Below are positions 45,778 through 56,600 of a DNA stretch of 64,000 nucleotides, in pieces (the first letter of the stretch is position 1; every line of letters starts with the position of its first letter). Made by a program: the position numbers and the translations under genes. The stretch comes from a virus: IMG/VR virus record IMGVR_UViG_3300020430_000008, positions 1 to 64,000 of that record; one strand, written 5' to 3'. The notes below the pieces were generated by a model. That model saw nothing but the letters and a program-made list of their open reading frames with translations. It did no database searches and had not been told where the DNA came from.

Positions 45778-48700
45778 TTAACGCCTGTGTTTGGAGTGAC
45801 CAGCAGTATTGTCCTTTGTCTTAGTCCTTACGCCGGTTTCCTTGTCCACCACATCTCCACCTTCGATTTCGGTCGTTGATTTCTTATGCTTCTGATTAAA
45901 CTGAATATTCAAATCTGCCGACTTTCCTGTTGTAGTGGAAGTGATGCGAACTTTGTACTTCTTGCCCCAGATGTTGGTATCTGCAGCACCTAACTGAATG
46001 GCTCCGTTTGCTGCGTCAAACGCAGATGTAGCCTCTGTATTAGTAATTAGTACCTGCTGAACCGTTGGGGCAATTTTAATATACTTGTTGAAATATTTCT
46101 TATTCGTTCTTGGAATAGGGTCTTTGAAGATGTACTCCTTAATCAACGGATAGATAACCTCTTTTTGTTTGACCATCTCAACCTCAAAAACGGGAGATGG
46201 ATTAGAGAAGTTGCCGTGTACATCGACTTGGCGAATCATATAGTAATACTTTCTGTTGGGCGCAATAATGTCAACCATGCTGGCAGAGTCTCCATACTTT
46301 GGCATGATGTCACTAGCAGGATAAGTTGACTTCTCACTTGGAATTCTTGTTGTCACCCTCGCATACAACTGACCGTCGAAATCCTTATAACTGTATGGCG
46401 CTTTCGTAAGGCGGTAAACCTCAAAAAACTCAGGACGGTCATCAGATTCATACAATAAGTTTTCGCCGGGTAGAATCTCATTCTTCTGATATTTGCGCTG
46501 CAGATTGACTGCCTGCTCTTCGGTCATTGCAAAGTTAGGACCGTACGCTTTGCGATCAGAGTTAATCATGATTGTCGGCATTTGCGAACGTCCCACGCTA
46601 CCCTTGAAAACACAAAGAATCTTGTGATCGATACCCTTGTATGGCACGAACTCTACCTCTGGCACGATAGGTGCGCTGTCAAACATCATGATTGACTCTG
46701 CGTGAATACGAGTTTTAACAATCTTCAAAGCTGGTGTGTACCAAACTGCCTGAGAATATGGACTGTCTTGGAACGTCATCGTTTTTAAGCTTTGATCGTT
46801 TGCCTTCAACATGCTAGACAGCTTATCTGTAGATTTGATAAGCGGGCTCATGTCGAGACTTCTGTTGCCGATGTCGTAACGGGTGCCGATAACAAGCGTG
46901 TGAGCAAAAATTTCATACACATACTCTTTGCCATAATGCACTTGAGTGTCCATGAAGTTAATGTTTGTAATGTCTGTCGAGTTGGCGAACCAGAAATTTT
47001 GAACGAATCGACCGTTGCGATCACGGGCATCGCGTACGCTCTTTCTAACTTGGTACACGACAGTTTCAGCATATGCAGTTTCACCCTTGAGGATCTGTTC
47101 GTAGCTGCGAACATAATCTGATACCATGTCTTTGATTTTGCCTAAAGCAATGATAGTTTTGATTTGCTTTTCTAATGTGTTGACCATCCCATCGCCAGCG
47201 ATTACAGAAGCATGCGCGTGCAGGCGACCAGTCATCTTTTGTGTGTCCTGTTCGTCATTTAAAAGCTTATACAGCCATGTCTCTACGTCGAAAACTCTTC
47301 GCTTCATGGGCGCAATATCTTGTTTTTGATTCATGCTAATGCCGCCATCAGATCGATGTACAACATGCATCTTTGGCTGACCTTCAAAGATAGACTTTAT
47401 ACTGGAGCGTTTGGGTCTTTTCTTTCGCGGTACGTCTTGTAACAAAGGCACGTTGCCAGTTTCAGAAGCAATAAGTGAATCAATCAAATCCGGCATAAGA
47501 CCAGCAAAGTCAATAAAATCAGAGAACATAGCAAACTGGTCTGCTGTGAAGTTGATGTCTGCATACATTGGATAGTTTTCTCTATTTCTGTCAGTGTCTG
47601 AAATGAGTCTTCCGTAGTCTCCGCTGAAAACAAGATTTCTCATTTTATCAGCAGCATATGCTGCAGCGGGACTGGAGCGCAAAATGCGACCAAGCACTTG
47701 CCGTGTTGAAGCGGCATCAGCTAAATCATCCAAACTCTTGGGTATGCCTCTCGACTGACTGTCAGATGCTGCTTTCGCAACTCTGGAAAGCACTGAGCCG
47801 AATTCATGCCAGTACATGCTGGAAATCGTCATAGCCTCTGCAGCATCGGCATCTCTCTTTTTCTTTCTGCCGATTAAGTTGCCCGCAGTTGCAGATTTGA
47901 TAGCTCCACCAAGCGTAACATTGTCGTTGGCAATCTTGATAGTCTCTGGATCTCCCAGTTCTGAATCTGCCGCAGTTTGTAGAAGCATGCACGGCAGAAG
48001 CAGTTCTGGTGCGTGCTTTGAAAACTTTTCGTAAAGCATAGAGTAGAAATTGTACTCGGAAGCACAACTTGCATATGCGGTGGTGCCGTCAAAAGACATC
48101 ACTTGCGACTCAAGCATGTTGAATGGCGCGTTAACGTATGTGGAGAAATCTTCATAAGCAGCGTCACTAGCTGCAACAGTCCTTGCGTTCTTGCCAATAA
48201 AGTTTCTCATAAGATGCCATGCATATACAGAACCTTCCTTCTGGAACTCAGACCCTACTTGCGTCTTTTTGATCTGCTCTCCGTATTTTGGGTTTTGTGC
48301 CATCTCATCTGCCTTGGCAATCTGCTCGGGAGTTAAGCCGGTAAGCGTCAAATAATATTGATTGAACGCGCTCTCAATCGGTAAAAGTTTAATATTTTGC
48401 TGGTATACTGGAAACAAGCCTGATTGAACGACCCCGCCGTTTTTGCTGTCGCGCCACTTTGTCATCTTATCCTCGACTGCATCAGGGATAACTCCGTCAC
48501 CAGTTTTGGCAACATGATCCGAAAACACGATATCGAATGGGACTGACTTATACACTTCATCATCAGCCTCTTGCGACATAGCGCCAGAGCAAAAAATCAT
48601 CTTAGTGTCTGGCTGCGCGCCCTGCACAGACCACACACGATTTGACAATGTGCGAATCGGATCGATAGGGGTTAACCTTCCCTCTCCAAGCTCCTTGTCC

Positions 48701-48921
48701 TCTAGAAATTTATCTGAGCGTTGTAGTGTGTTGAAGAAGTCCATTGTCTCTTTTTGACGACTTGTAGAATCAAGCGTAGTTCCGCGCTTAGACTGCTTCT
48801 GTTCTGATGGCTTGCGAGCGCGCATCTTGTCGGCATGTGATTTGAAACGATTATTTCTTGCAGCGTATGTAATGCCATATGCGGCAGTTGAAATTACATA
48901 TTGCTTTTTTCCGTTTGCCAT
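45778..48921 (-). CDS. Large virion protein, unknown, with fibronectin-type segment
   Basis: The 1047-residue protein begins MANGKKQYVISTAAYGITYA and has a long mixed helical N-terminal half with several charged helices. Around residue 890 the segment PNRKYYYMIRQVDVHGNFSN then PSPVFEVEMV has the pattern of a fibronectin type III domain (strands F-G with a Tyr-x-Tyr corner), common in phage surface proteins. The C-terminus is basic and rich in Lys and Thr. The start overlaps the stop of the 1186-residue gene as TAATG, showing translational coupling and suggesting the products are needed together. I cannot assign a T4 counterpart; baseplate or tail-fibre network location is likely from size and neighbours. 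Confidence 0.75.
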   Translation of the reverse strand: MANGKKQYVISTAAYGITYAARNNRFKSHADKMRARKPSEQKQSKRGTTLDSTSRQKETMDFFNTLQRSDKFLEDKELGEGRLTPIDPIRTLSNRVWSVQGAQPDTKMIFCSGAMSQEADDEVYKSVPFDIVFSDHVAKTGDGVIPDAVEDKMTKWRDSKNGGVVQSGLFPVYQQNIKLLPIESAFNQYYLTLTGLTPEQIAKADEMAQNPKYGEQIKKTQVGSEFQKEGSVYAWHLMRNFIGKNARTVAASDAAYEDFSTYVNAPFNMLESQVMSFDGTTAYASCASEYNFYSMLYEKFSKHAPELLLPCMLLQTAADSELGDPETIKIANDNVTLGGAIKSATAGNLIGRKKKRDADAAEAMTISSMYWHEFGSVLSRVAKAASDSQSRGIPKSLDDLADAASTRQVLGRILRSSPAAAYAADKMRNLVFSGDYGRLISDTDRNRENYPMYADINFTADQFAMFSDFIDFAGLMPDLIDSLIASETGNVPLLQDVPRKKRPKRSSIKSIFEGQPKMHVVHRSDGGISMNQKQDIAPMKRRVFDVETWLYKLLNDEQDTQKMTGRLHAHASVIAGDGMVNTLEKQIKTIIALGKIKDMVSDYVRSYEQILKGETAYAETVVYQVRKSVRDARDRNGRFVQNFWFANSTDITNINFMDTQVHYGKEYVYEIFAHTLVIGTRYDIGNRSLDMSPLIKSTDKLSSMLKANDQSLKTMTFQDSPYSQAVWYTPALKIVKTRIHAESIMMFDSAPIVPEVEFVPYKGIDHKILCVFKGSVGRSQMPTIMINSDRKAYGPNFAMTEEQAVNLQRKYQKNEILPGENLLYESDDRPEFFEVYRLTKAPYSYKDFDGQLYARVTTRIPSEKSTYPASDIMPKYGDSASMVDIIAPNRKYYYMIRQVDVHGNFSNPSPVFEVEMVKQKEVIYPLIKEYIFKDPIPRTNKKYFNKYIKIAPTVQQVLITNTEATSAFDAANGAIQLGAADTNIWGKKYKVRITSTTTGKSADLNIQFNQKHKKSTTEIEGGDVVDKETGVRTKTKDNTAGHSKHRR

Positions 48922-51900
48922 TAGTACTTCAATCCTTCTCTAATAACTTGTGTTGCTGGGTTGACAAATCCCATCTTGCGTCTGATACCTGAAAGTGGCT
49001 TGTCGTTGTTGCCGACTAATAAAAATGTGTTATTCCAAATCGGCATCTGTAGTGCCTTTGGAAATGCGATGCGAAGTGTCTCGTTGTTGTACGGACGCAA
49101 TCGACATAAGATTTGTTGCCCTTCTGCTCTGTGTAGATCTCTGACGACATCTCCAGTTAGGGGTGCCCAGATTTCAGAACCAATAGTCTTATCATATTTA
49201 GGCTTTAAGTTGGATTCTCTATAGCCGACCAAATATTCTACACGTACATTCAACATAAAGTAAAGTTGATATATCGTGTTGACAACTGGGTGATTCCAAT
49301 ACTCTGATCCTACTCTGCCCTTGATGCTTGCATTGACATTTGACGTTGGTGCCAAGCTCCAGCCAGCGGCTTGAATACTGATCGGCAACGTGCTAAGGAT
49401 TCTATTTGCGATAGTCTCAAACGATGCGGAATCATAGCCACCTGCCGCAAGAGCAGCCTCAACCAAATACATGATAACAGCTTGCGGAGTGAAGTTGGCT
49501 TCTGTAGAGCGCGCAGGATTCTTCTCTGTAGAGTGCATAAAGTCTCTTTTAGTGTTGATCACAAGCTGTGTCAAGAATTCTGTTTCTTCCGACTTCTCAA
49601 AACCGGCAGCAAGGTTAGTAAATGCGTCTAAAAGTTCTTCGCCTGTCTGTTGTGCAGCCCATTCCGAAGTTGCCATGGCAGAAGGGAATACGTTAAGATA
49701 ATCAATCTCTTCGTCCTCTGCTGCATTCTGATTAAGAGCAAGTCCTATAGCTGTAGGTGATGCAGAGATGGCTTCGTCAGCCCCAAATGATAATCTTGAA
49801 TTAGAGTTTTGTTGCAACGTTACGCCGCGCAGAGCATTTCCATATTCTTCGCCAGTCATCAGTGTCAAACCAAACTCAGGAGCAATTGCCTGACCAACAC
49901 GCTGCTTTGAATCAATCGTCAAAACGCGAGTAGTGCCGGCTTTTCTATTTGATCCCATCCACTGCACGACGCTCTTGAAAGCTTCTTTCATCTCGACTCT
50001 TTCTGAGAATGTGCCATCATAGCTTCTAAGCGTCTGCAGATTCACAGTGTTTTCCGGCGTCAGCATGTTCACAGATTGCGCCGACAAGCACTTGAACGAT
50101 GCGTCTACGTTGGGCGCAGCGGTAGGCGAAGTGAAGTACTTTACAACCTCGCTTTCTGCTCTGGAAAGGTAGTCAGTAGTTGACACCATGCCGATAGATG
50201 TGGTTGAACCACCCGACGACATGTTCAAAAACGAAGCTCCGGTAGACGGCGGGGCATCAGCATTGAATGCGTCGTTGCTAAACCACGTCTGATAGGTCAC
50301 AGTGCGGTTTGTAACGCCAGAACCACCGTTGGGTGTGTTTGGGTTTGACGCTGCTGATGAGTTAGTTGTAGGCGGCTCTGACGATATCAGACTTTCAACA
50401 ATCTTAATGTAAATCTCTAATGTCTCGATTACAGCATTGATACCGCGTGGCGTACCAGAGTTTGGATTGCACACGCTTGTCATGTTGTCTCTAATCTTTT
50501 TCTTTGCAGTATCGCTCATGTTGTCGTTTGAAATCAAATCAAGCAACTCAACAAATGCACGGGGTGCTCGACGCCATGGACGTGTACGAGCATATCGACG
50601 TGCTGCAAATCTTCTGAAATCGGTTGTGAATCTGTTGATGGTTGGATCGTAAAAGCCGACTTGCGTTTGCTTTGGTGAGTTGGTGTTTGCAGTGGATACG
50701 CCTGCTACAATATTGACAACTGCTTCTGCCTTATTTGTTTGTTGATCCATTCTCTTGTTGCCGACGTGCGGATCTTTATAAGTCTGCTGATAACGGTTGA
50801 CAACGGGAATCTGCGAAAATACCTCGTACTCTTTCAAGCGTGCAACGTGCCGCCTCAAGATACGCAGTTGGTTTCCAATATAAACTGGCACGTAATCTCT
50901 CATGGTGATTTCTACACCGTATTGGTAAATGCCATCGGTTTGTCTTTTGACGCTGATGTCTTTGCCTGTGAAATGGCGAACTCTAAAGTCTTTGCCGTTG
51001 GTCGCGTTCGTCTTAAGTTCGATCTCACGAATGCCTGCGCTGTTGGTTCTGCCATCTTCTGTGGGGGCTCCGGTTTTTTTCTGGATGATTCTGCGTGTTG
51101 ATTGGAGTTTGCCAGATCTCTTCTTGGCTCTGCTGCTAACAATAACGTCCTCTCTTTCTTCGTTAGAAAAAGGCTCGTAAACGCTCGGATATCCTCTGGC
51201 GTAGGAGCCTTGCTTAAAGTGCTTGACTCTCCTTCTCAGAATCTTGATTTCTTCAATAGTGCATTTCTTAAGCACATCGTCTGCAATATCGTCAGCGACA
51301 TTATCAAAGAATCTGCCGTAAACAGAGTTGTCTTTCATAAAGTCAAGCTGACTGAAAGCAAAAAGAAAACCACAAGTACGGTTTGGCATTATCGAAAGAT
51401 GGATGTCGCTGAAATACTTGTGTTTGTATGCGGGTAAAGTTGTAAAGTTTTGTGCGGTCCCAGAAGCCAACTCATCGAGCATATTAATTTGTGATAAGTC
51501 TACTGAATGTGCAGGTACAACATTATTAACATCTCTGAAATCTGAGATTCTGCTATCGCCGCTAAGTTCACCGTCTGCTAAGGCAGTGATCCATTCACCA
51601 TTATTAGCATACTGGTTGGCAGTCATGTTGACTGTATTGGTGGTAAGACCGTTATCTTCTAGCAGCTTCTCGATATCAATGTACGAACAGATGTAGTAGG
51701 CTGCGTGACTGGGTGACGAACTGTCGATTTCAAACTGAAACTTAGCAGGAAACTCGTAGATAGTGTCGCCGTTAGTATCGATGCTAGAGTAGCCAGCAAG
51801 CATGAGATCTTGTTCTGTGATTGCCTCACCCGATGTGCTGCTGTCAATTGAGTTTACAATGTCTTGTGCGGATCTGATATCGAACGTAATGTCGCTTTTT

Positions 51901-52481
51901 GATTTAATAAGGTTTCCGACGCCGGGAATATTCTGCTTCTTTGCTTGAGCCAATAGCTCTTCTTTTGAAATCTTGTTTGCCAAATAAGCGTGAGCAATTT
52001 GCATAACCGGACCAGTTGCCTTACCGATGAGAGTACGGTATGTATTAACGGCGCGCTTGCTCTTGAACTGAATGCCGATGATGAAAAGATACTTTGTGAT
52101 GTCTCCGCTCATGAACCACTGTCCAGCAACGTCTTCACGATCTAAAGTGTCTTTCAGTGCAACATCAAGGGTAACCATGGTAGTTTCCTTGTTGCTCGTT
52201 GCCATGCCCATGGCTGCGCCAATTTCTCCAAGCTGAGCGCCGCTATAAGACACACTGCCAAGGTCGGCACCAAACTGCTTCATAAGCGCTTCAAACTGTG
52301 CTCCACCTTCTGCGCCCATTGTTGCTTGAAGCTCGGCGCGCTTATAGACTGGCACAGTTTCTTCGACAATGTGCGGGTTTGATTCAAGCAATACAGTGCC
52401 ACCAACAGTCTCAATTGTAAGAACTTTGATGACTGATGAAGGAATCAGATCCTTGAGGAAATTCATGTCATTAGAAGCCAT
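48921..52481 (-). CDS. Large virion protein, unknown
   Basis: The 1186-residue protein begins MASNDMNFLKDLIPSSVIKV followed by LTIETVGGTVLLESNPHIVE. It has alternating helical and beta segments, an Arg-rich stretch near residue 635 (FRRFAARRYARTRPWRRAPR), a Ser/Asn/Thr-rich linker near 710-760, and a C-terminal region with LNVRVEYLVGYRESNLKPKY and FPKALQMPIWNNTFLLVGNN. No enzyme or membrane motif is recognised. It is coupled by one-base stop/start overlaps (TAATG) to genes on both sides. A baseplate or tail-tip role is inferred from the cluster of very large structural genes; I know no characterised homologue. Confidence 0.72.
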   Translation of the reverse strand: MASNDMNFLKDLIPSSVIKVLTIETVGGTVLLESNPHIVEETVPVYKRAELQATMGAEGGAQFEALMKQFGADLGSVSYSGAQLGEIGAAMGMATSNKETTMVTLDVALKDTLDREDVAGQWFMSGDITKYLFIIGIQFKSKRAVNTYRTLIGKATGPVMQIAHAYLANKISKEELLAQAKKQNIPGVGNLIKSKSDITFDIRSAQDIVNSIDSSTSGEAITEQDLMLAGYSSIDTNGDTIYEFPAKFQFEIDSSSPSHAAYYICSYIDIEKLLEDNGLTTNTVNMTANQYANNGEWITALADGELSGDSRISDFRDVNNVVPAHSVDLSQINMLDELASGTAQNFTTLPAYKHKYFSDIHLSIMPNRTCGFLFAFSQLDFMKDNSVYGRFFDNVADDIADDVLKKCTIEEIKILRRRVKHFKQGSYARGYPSVYEPFSNEEREDVIVSSRAKKRSGKLQSTRRIIQKKTGAPTEDGRTNSAGIREIELKTNATNGKDFRVRHFTGKDISVKRQTDGIYQYGVEITMRDYVPVYIGNQLRILRRHVARLKEYEVFSQIPVVNRYQQTYKDPHVGNKRMDQQTNKAEAVVNIVAGVSTANTNSPKQTQVGFYDPTINRFTTDFRRFAARRYARTRPWRRAPRAFVELLDLISNDNMSDTAKKKIRDNMTSVCNPNSGTPRGINAVIETLEIYIKIVESLISSEPPTTNSSAASNPNTPNGGSGVTNRTVTYQTWFSNDAFNADAPPSTGASFLNMSSGGSTTSIGMVSTTDYLSRAESEVVKYFTSPTAAPNVDASFKCLSAQSVNMLTPENTVNLQTLRSYDGTFSERVEMKEAFKSVVQWMGSNRKAGTTRVLTIDSKQRVGQAIAPEFGLTLMTGEEYGNALRGVTLQQNSNSRLSFGADEAISASPTAIGLALNQNAAEDEEIDYLNVFPSAMATSEWAAQQTGEELLDAFTNLAAGFEKSEETEFLTQLVINTKRDFMHSTEKNPARSTEANFTPQAVIMYLVEAALAAGGYDSASFETIANRILSTLPISIQAAGWSLAPTSNVNASIKGRVGSEYWNHPVVNTIYQLYFMLNVRVEYLVGYRESNLKPKYDKTIGSEIWAPLTGDVVRDLHRAEGQQILCRLRPYNNETLRIAFPKALQMPIWNNTFLLVGNNDKPLSGIRRKMGFVNPATQVIREGLKY

Positions 52482-53614
52482 TATTCACATTCCTCGCACA
52501 GCGAACCAAGCAGGTCAATGTCATCTGTATTATACAACACTGAGCCGGGATCTTCAACTGCGTCATAGCAATCTAATACCCTTGTCCACTCTCTTCTTGT
52601 TCTGTCATCAGTTGCGACATAGTTGCAAACTGTTGAGTCGTCGATCTCTTCATCGGCTTGAACGTCCATAAAATATTCAACATATGTGTCATCCAACAAC
52701 GCAAGATTGTATTGTGGGATTTCCGAAGGGTCGAGCAAAATGTTGTCCACGATTTCTTCTCCGTACTTCACAAAACTCATTCTTGTCAGCGTCTGTCCGG
52801 TTCTGTCTCTGGGCTGCATTGTTTCGTCTTCTTCGACTTCCCACACTTCAACATAAAACTGGTCAACCGATCTGGCAGAGTTCATTTCGTTGACTTCTAA
52901 AACTAAGTAGTTATCATCAACAACTATATATGTGCCGTCAGGATAATATGTTGTAAGGTACATGTCGCGAGGCAAGCCCGTACCGGGAAGCGCTTCGCCT
53001 TTGACATCATCGTCAAACTCGGTCGCGGGATGATTCAGCCCCTCTTCCCATGCAGCAGGATCAACACCAGTTTCAGATTTATGAATCTCTGTTGTGTAAT
53101 CAATATGCACTTCAAGTTGCGGGATTTTTGTAATGTTCTCGTAAGAACTGCTAGCGTATGCCATGCTAGCCGTAAACTCGTTCTTGAGCGCTTTGATTTC
53201 CCATGCAGGCGCGTACAACATCTTCTCAGACACAATAGTGGAGTTACCCAATGGAAGCATATAAGGCGCGCGAGTCACGCTGGAGCGTATCGCGGTTGCG
53301 TATGCATCTTGAGCGCCAACGCCAAACTGTGCATTCTGAGGCGTGTTGTTTTTGACAGCGCGGGTCAGCTTCTTTACTTGCTTTTCAAGGTCGGAATGCG
53401 AAGTTTGAGCGCGCATTGATGGAGTTTCTTCTTGGATTCTCGCCTCTGCAGCACCAGAAATTTCAGGATTGCCTGCGTATCTGTTGTCATAAATAATGTC
53501 TTCATCAAAGAAGGCGTAGAATGTAGGCTTCCACTCGCCTCTGGAAAGTTTGTATTTCCCATATGACGTTAGGATAATCTCGACTACCTCTTCCTTCTTA
53601 TCAAAAAACGACAT
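52481..53614 (-). CDS. Conserved virion protein, unknown
   Basis: The 377-residue protein begins MSFFDKKEEVVEIILTSYGK then YKLSRGEWKPTFYAFFDEDI, followed by IYDNRYAG. I recognise this opening as a conserved start in marine phage genomes, next to other large virion genes. A helical region at about residues 75-90 (LEKQVKKLTRAVKNN) is followed by beta-rich sequence and an acidic C-terminus ending LLGSLCEECE. Start and stop are tightly coupled to the flanking genes (two-base gap upstream, one-base overlap downstream). Function is unknown; the N-terminal domain resembles that of the 317-residue protein in general form. Confidence 0.75.
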   Translation of the reverse strand: MSFFDKKEEVVEIILTSYGKYKLSRGEWKPTFYAFFDEDIIYDNRYAGNPEISGAAEARIQEETPSMRAQTSHSDLEKQVKKLTRAVKNNTPQNAQFGVGAQDAYATAIRSSVTRAPYMLPLGNSTIVSEKMLYAPAWEIKALKNEFTASMAYASSSYENITKIPQLEVHIDYTTEIHKSETGVDPAAWEEGLNHPATEFDDDVKGEALPGTGLPRDMYLTTYYPDGTYIVVDDNYLVLEVNEMNSARSVDQFYVEVWEVEEDETMQPRDRTGQTLTRMSFVKYGEEIVDNILLDPSEIPQYNLALLDDTYVEYFMDVQADEEIDDSTVCNYVATDDRTRREWTRVLDCYDAVEDPGSVLYNTDDIDLLGSLCEECE

Positions 53615-53616
53615 TA

Positions 53617-56600
53617 TTAATAACCTCCCCTAGTCGGTCCTGATAACGTAGGACCGCTGGATGGCGTGACTCCTGCCGCTGGGCTGGGTGTGCCATAAGT
53701 CGCGGAGATTGCTGCCGTCGCCATCGATGTGGTTGCGTTTCTTGCCGCTGTTCTGACAGTTGTTTCGGAGATGGAAATAATGCTCATGCTTGTGGATGAT
53801 CTCAAGCTGAGGTCTGCGATAGATGATGCTCTGGTTCCTAACTCAAGGCGCTCATTAAGCTCTTGAAGTTGAATGTTTTCGATAAGTTTTTTGTTTCGTA
53901 AAGTAACAGACATGTCAATCTTGGCAGTCTCAACGAGCGAGAAGAAGTCGTATGGCCAGTTGTAACTATACTCTGTTGCTCTTCTTGCCTCTCCTGCCTT
54001 GAACTTGAACTTAAATCTATCGTCATCAAGGCTATCTGTTGTTTGTGCAAAATAGTTAATTTCGGCGCGCTGCTTAACCTTGAAGACCATAAACCTAAGC
54101 TGATTTGGCAAATCACCACCGTCTTCTGCTGCCGCCCCAAGAAGTTCCAACACATTAAGCTTGTGAGAAACTTGCTTAGTAACTTGCTTCATGATCTTGC
54201 CAGAATCGGGATACAGCCCCTGCCACATGTCAGCAAGATCTTGAGCAGAAAACTCATGTTCATACTCAAAAATGTACATTGCGTATGGCTTGGCTGTGGT
54301 TGTTCTGGTAAAGTCGAGGTGAGGTGGGATGATGTAATCTTGCATGAGCGTGATTTGGCGTAACACGGAAGCACCTAAGTTGACCTGCAAACCACTTACC
54401 GGAGAAACCGCTGTGCCCTCTAAACCTCTCAGCTTCTCAAGCGATGCCCAGTATGCGGTGTTCGAGAAATCGTTACGACCGAAGTAGCGATCAATCTGAT
54501 CTCTATTAAGCTCCACAAATCGACGGCGGCTTCTGTTTGGACCAGCCATGACATAAGGCATTACGATAACCGCTTCTTTAACCTTTTTAGTTTCTGCAAC
54601 TTGTCCAAGCTTTTTGGCACCGATATTGAAACCAACCAAACTACCAAGGGATCTTGTTAATGCCGGGACACCAGCGCGTGGCAAGAACTTGCCAGAAGGT
54701 ACAGTTCTTGGGGAGTTTAGTGCTGCTTCAAGATCGGGGAATTTTGCCATAATCTTTTCTGAACTGAAATAGTCAAGAGTGGAGTCTGTGCCAGCATGAG
54801 TAACTGAGCCGCCGCCGCCATTCGGGTGACGATAAAGATTATCAGCATAACGAAGGTTGGCAATGTGAACCGGATTGGTATACCAAAGCTTGATCGGGTC
54901 CATTCTTTCGATCTCTTCGTTATGGGTGCTTCCTTGTGCATAGCCCATCATTCCCAATGGATAAATATCTTGCAGATCTCCCGCTTCCGTAGCATCTGAT
55001 GCAACCGTGTCATTGTGGAACCCGAATACGTTAGATTTGTTAGATGCACTACCTGCCGCTTCTCCATAGTAATCAGAGGCATAGCGCTGATATGAGGTTT
55101 CTCCGTGTGTGTATCCAGAATATGCGAAGTTCGTATTCGGATAACGGGGGTGATTGCCACTCAAGGGACTGTCAATGGACCTAGCGTATCTTTCATATCT
55201 AGGAGCAATTGCTTTTTCAAAATTACCATCTGCGTCAACACCGTAAATGCCTTCCGAGCCGGTGTAACCGCAAATGATTTCAGCGCGCCCGACGCCAATA
55301 GAGTTAGAAAGTGGAACTTGGTAGTCAGCAGCACCTGCTTCAAAGCCGTTAGCGGGAAGACCGCGACCGGTACCCGGACCCTTATGTGTAACAGTGTTAA
55401 GGTGTGTGTTGTGTGAGCCCGTGTTCTCAAAGTAATAAACAGAATAGCCAATTTTACACGTCTGGTAGGGGTGCGTATTCATAAGTTGGTGAGTGTATAA
55501 AGTTGCACCCAAAGCATCTCCAAAAGAGCCGGTACTAATATTATTTGAGAAGTGTGGCGGATTCGGAATCACACCGCGCTTGTTTTTGTGAAGCTCGCTT
55601 TGGTACGACGCTGCAAGATTCTTTTTATCGACATTGGGGTTGTTTGGAACATCAAACTTCCATTGTGTGTAATAGTTTCGGAATGGAATTCCCATAAGTT
55701 GTATTGCCCTGTTTGCATCTTCTGAGTAAGTGCTTGGCAGTTTTCCAATGCCCATGAGCTTTTGTCTAAGAGAGGAAGTGCCGGGATAGCCTCTGTTCAA
55801 GTAAGTCATCTGATCGGCATGAGCGGGTGGTCCGTACTCGCCATCACCATGTACAACGTTGTCACCGCCGGCATGCGCGGAGCCTGACATAATGTTAGAG
55901 CCTGTAACGCTTGCGTCAATATAAAACCCTCTTTCAAATGCAGGCATGTTGCTGCCAGAAAGACCGGGCGTAGAAGCATTTGGATGAAGCGTCACTCCCC
56001 ATGTAGTATCCAAAATAGTGCCGTCGTCCGCAGAAAGAATTTGCAAGTGTGTGTGATCTGCAATGATGCCAGCTAACGAACCAGTAGACATAAGACGCCA
56101 TCTCATATACTGTTGGCGACCACCTCGTTCAAGTGTACCATCGGCTACCTTGTCTGGGAATCTGATCGTATCTCTGCCCACAACATACGCTTGTTCTGAA
56201 CCTGAGAAAGAGCCACTTTGTCTGTAGCCCATTCCCAACAACAGCCTCTTACTAGCTGAACCGCCGTTAACGATGGAATCCGTGAATGTGCCCGATTGAT
56301 GACCGTCCCAGTCCAAGCCGCCACGATATATGACCGGATCTCCTGAGCCATCGGCACCATCACCCCACTTGACAATGTTAGCACCGGCTCCAGCGTTGAA
56401 ATCAGGCGAGCCTGTGATGTGTAGCCATTTCGGATTAGGAATGGTCATCTCTGTGCCGTTTTGCAGATAACTCAATGGAATGTCAGAAACTTCTAAGTAG
56501 ATTCCCTGTGATGCAGATGGGATCTCGCCGTATTGATGCCACATTCCGATAGGCTCGCACAAGCCAGCATAACCATGATGATAACCGTTTGATTCAGAAA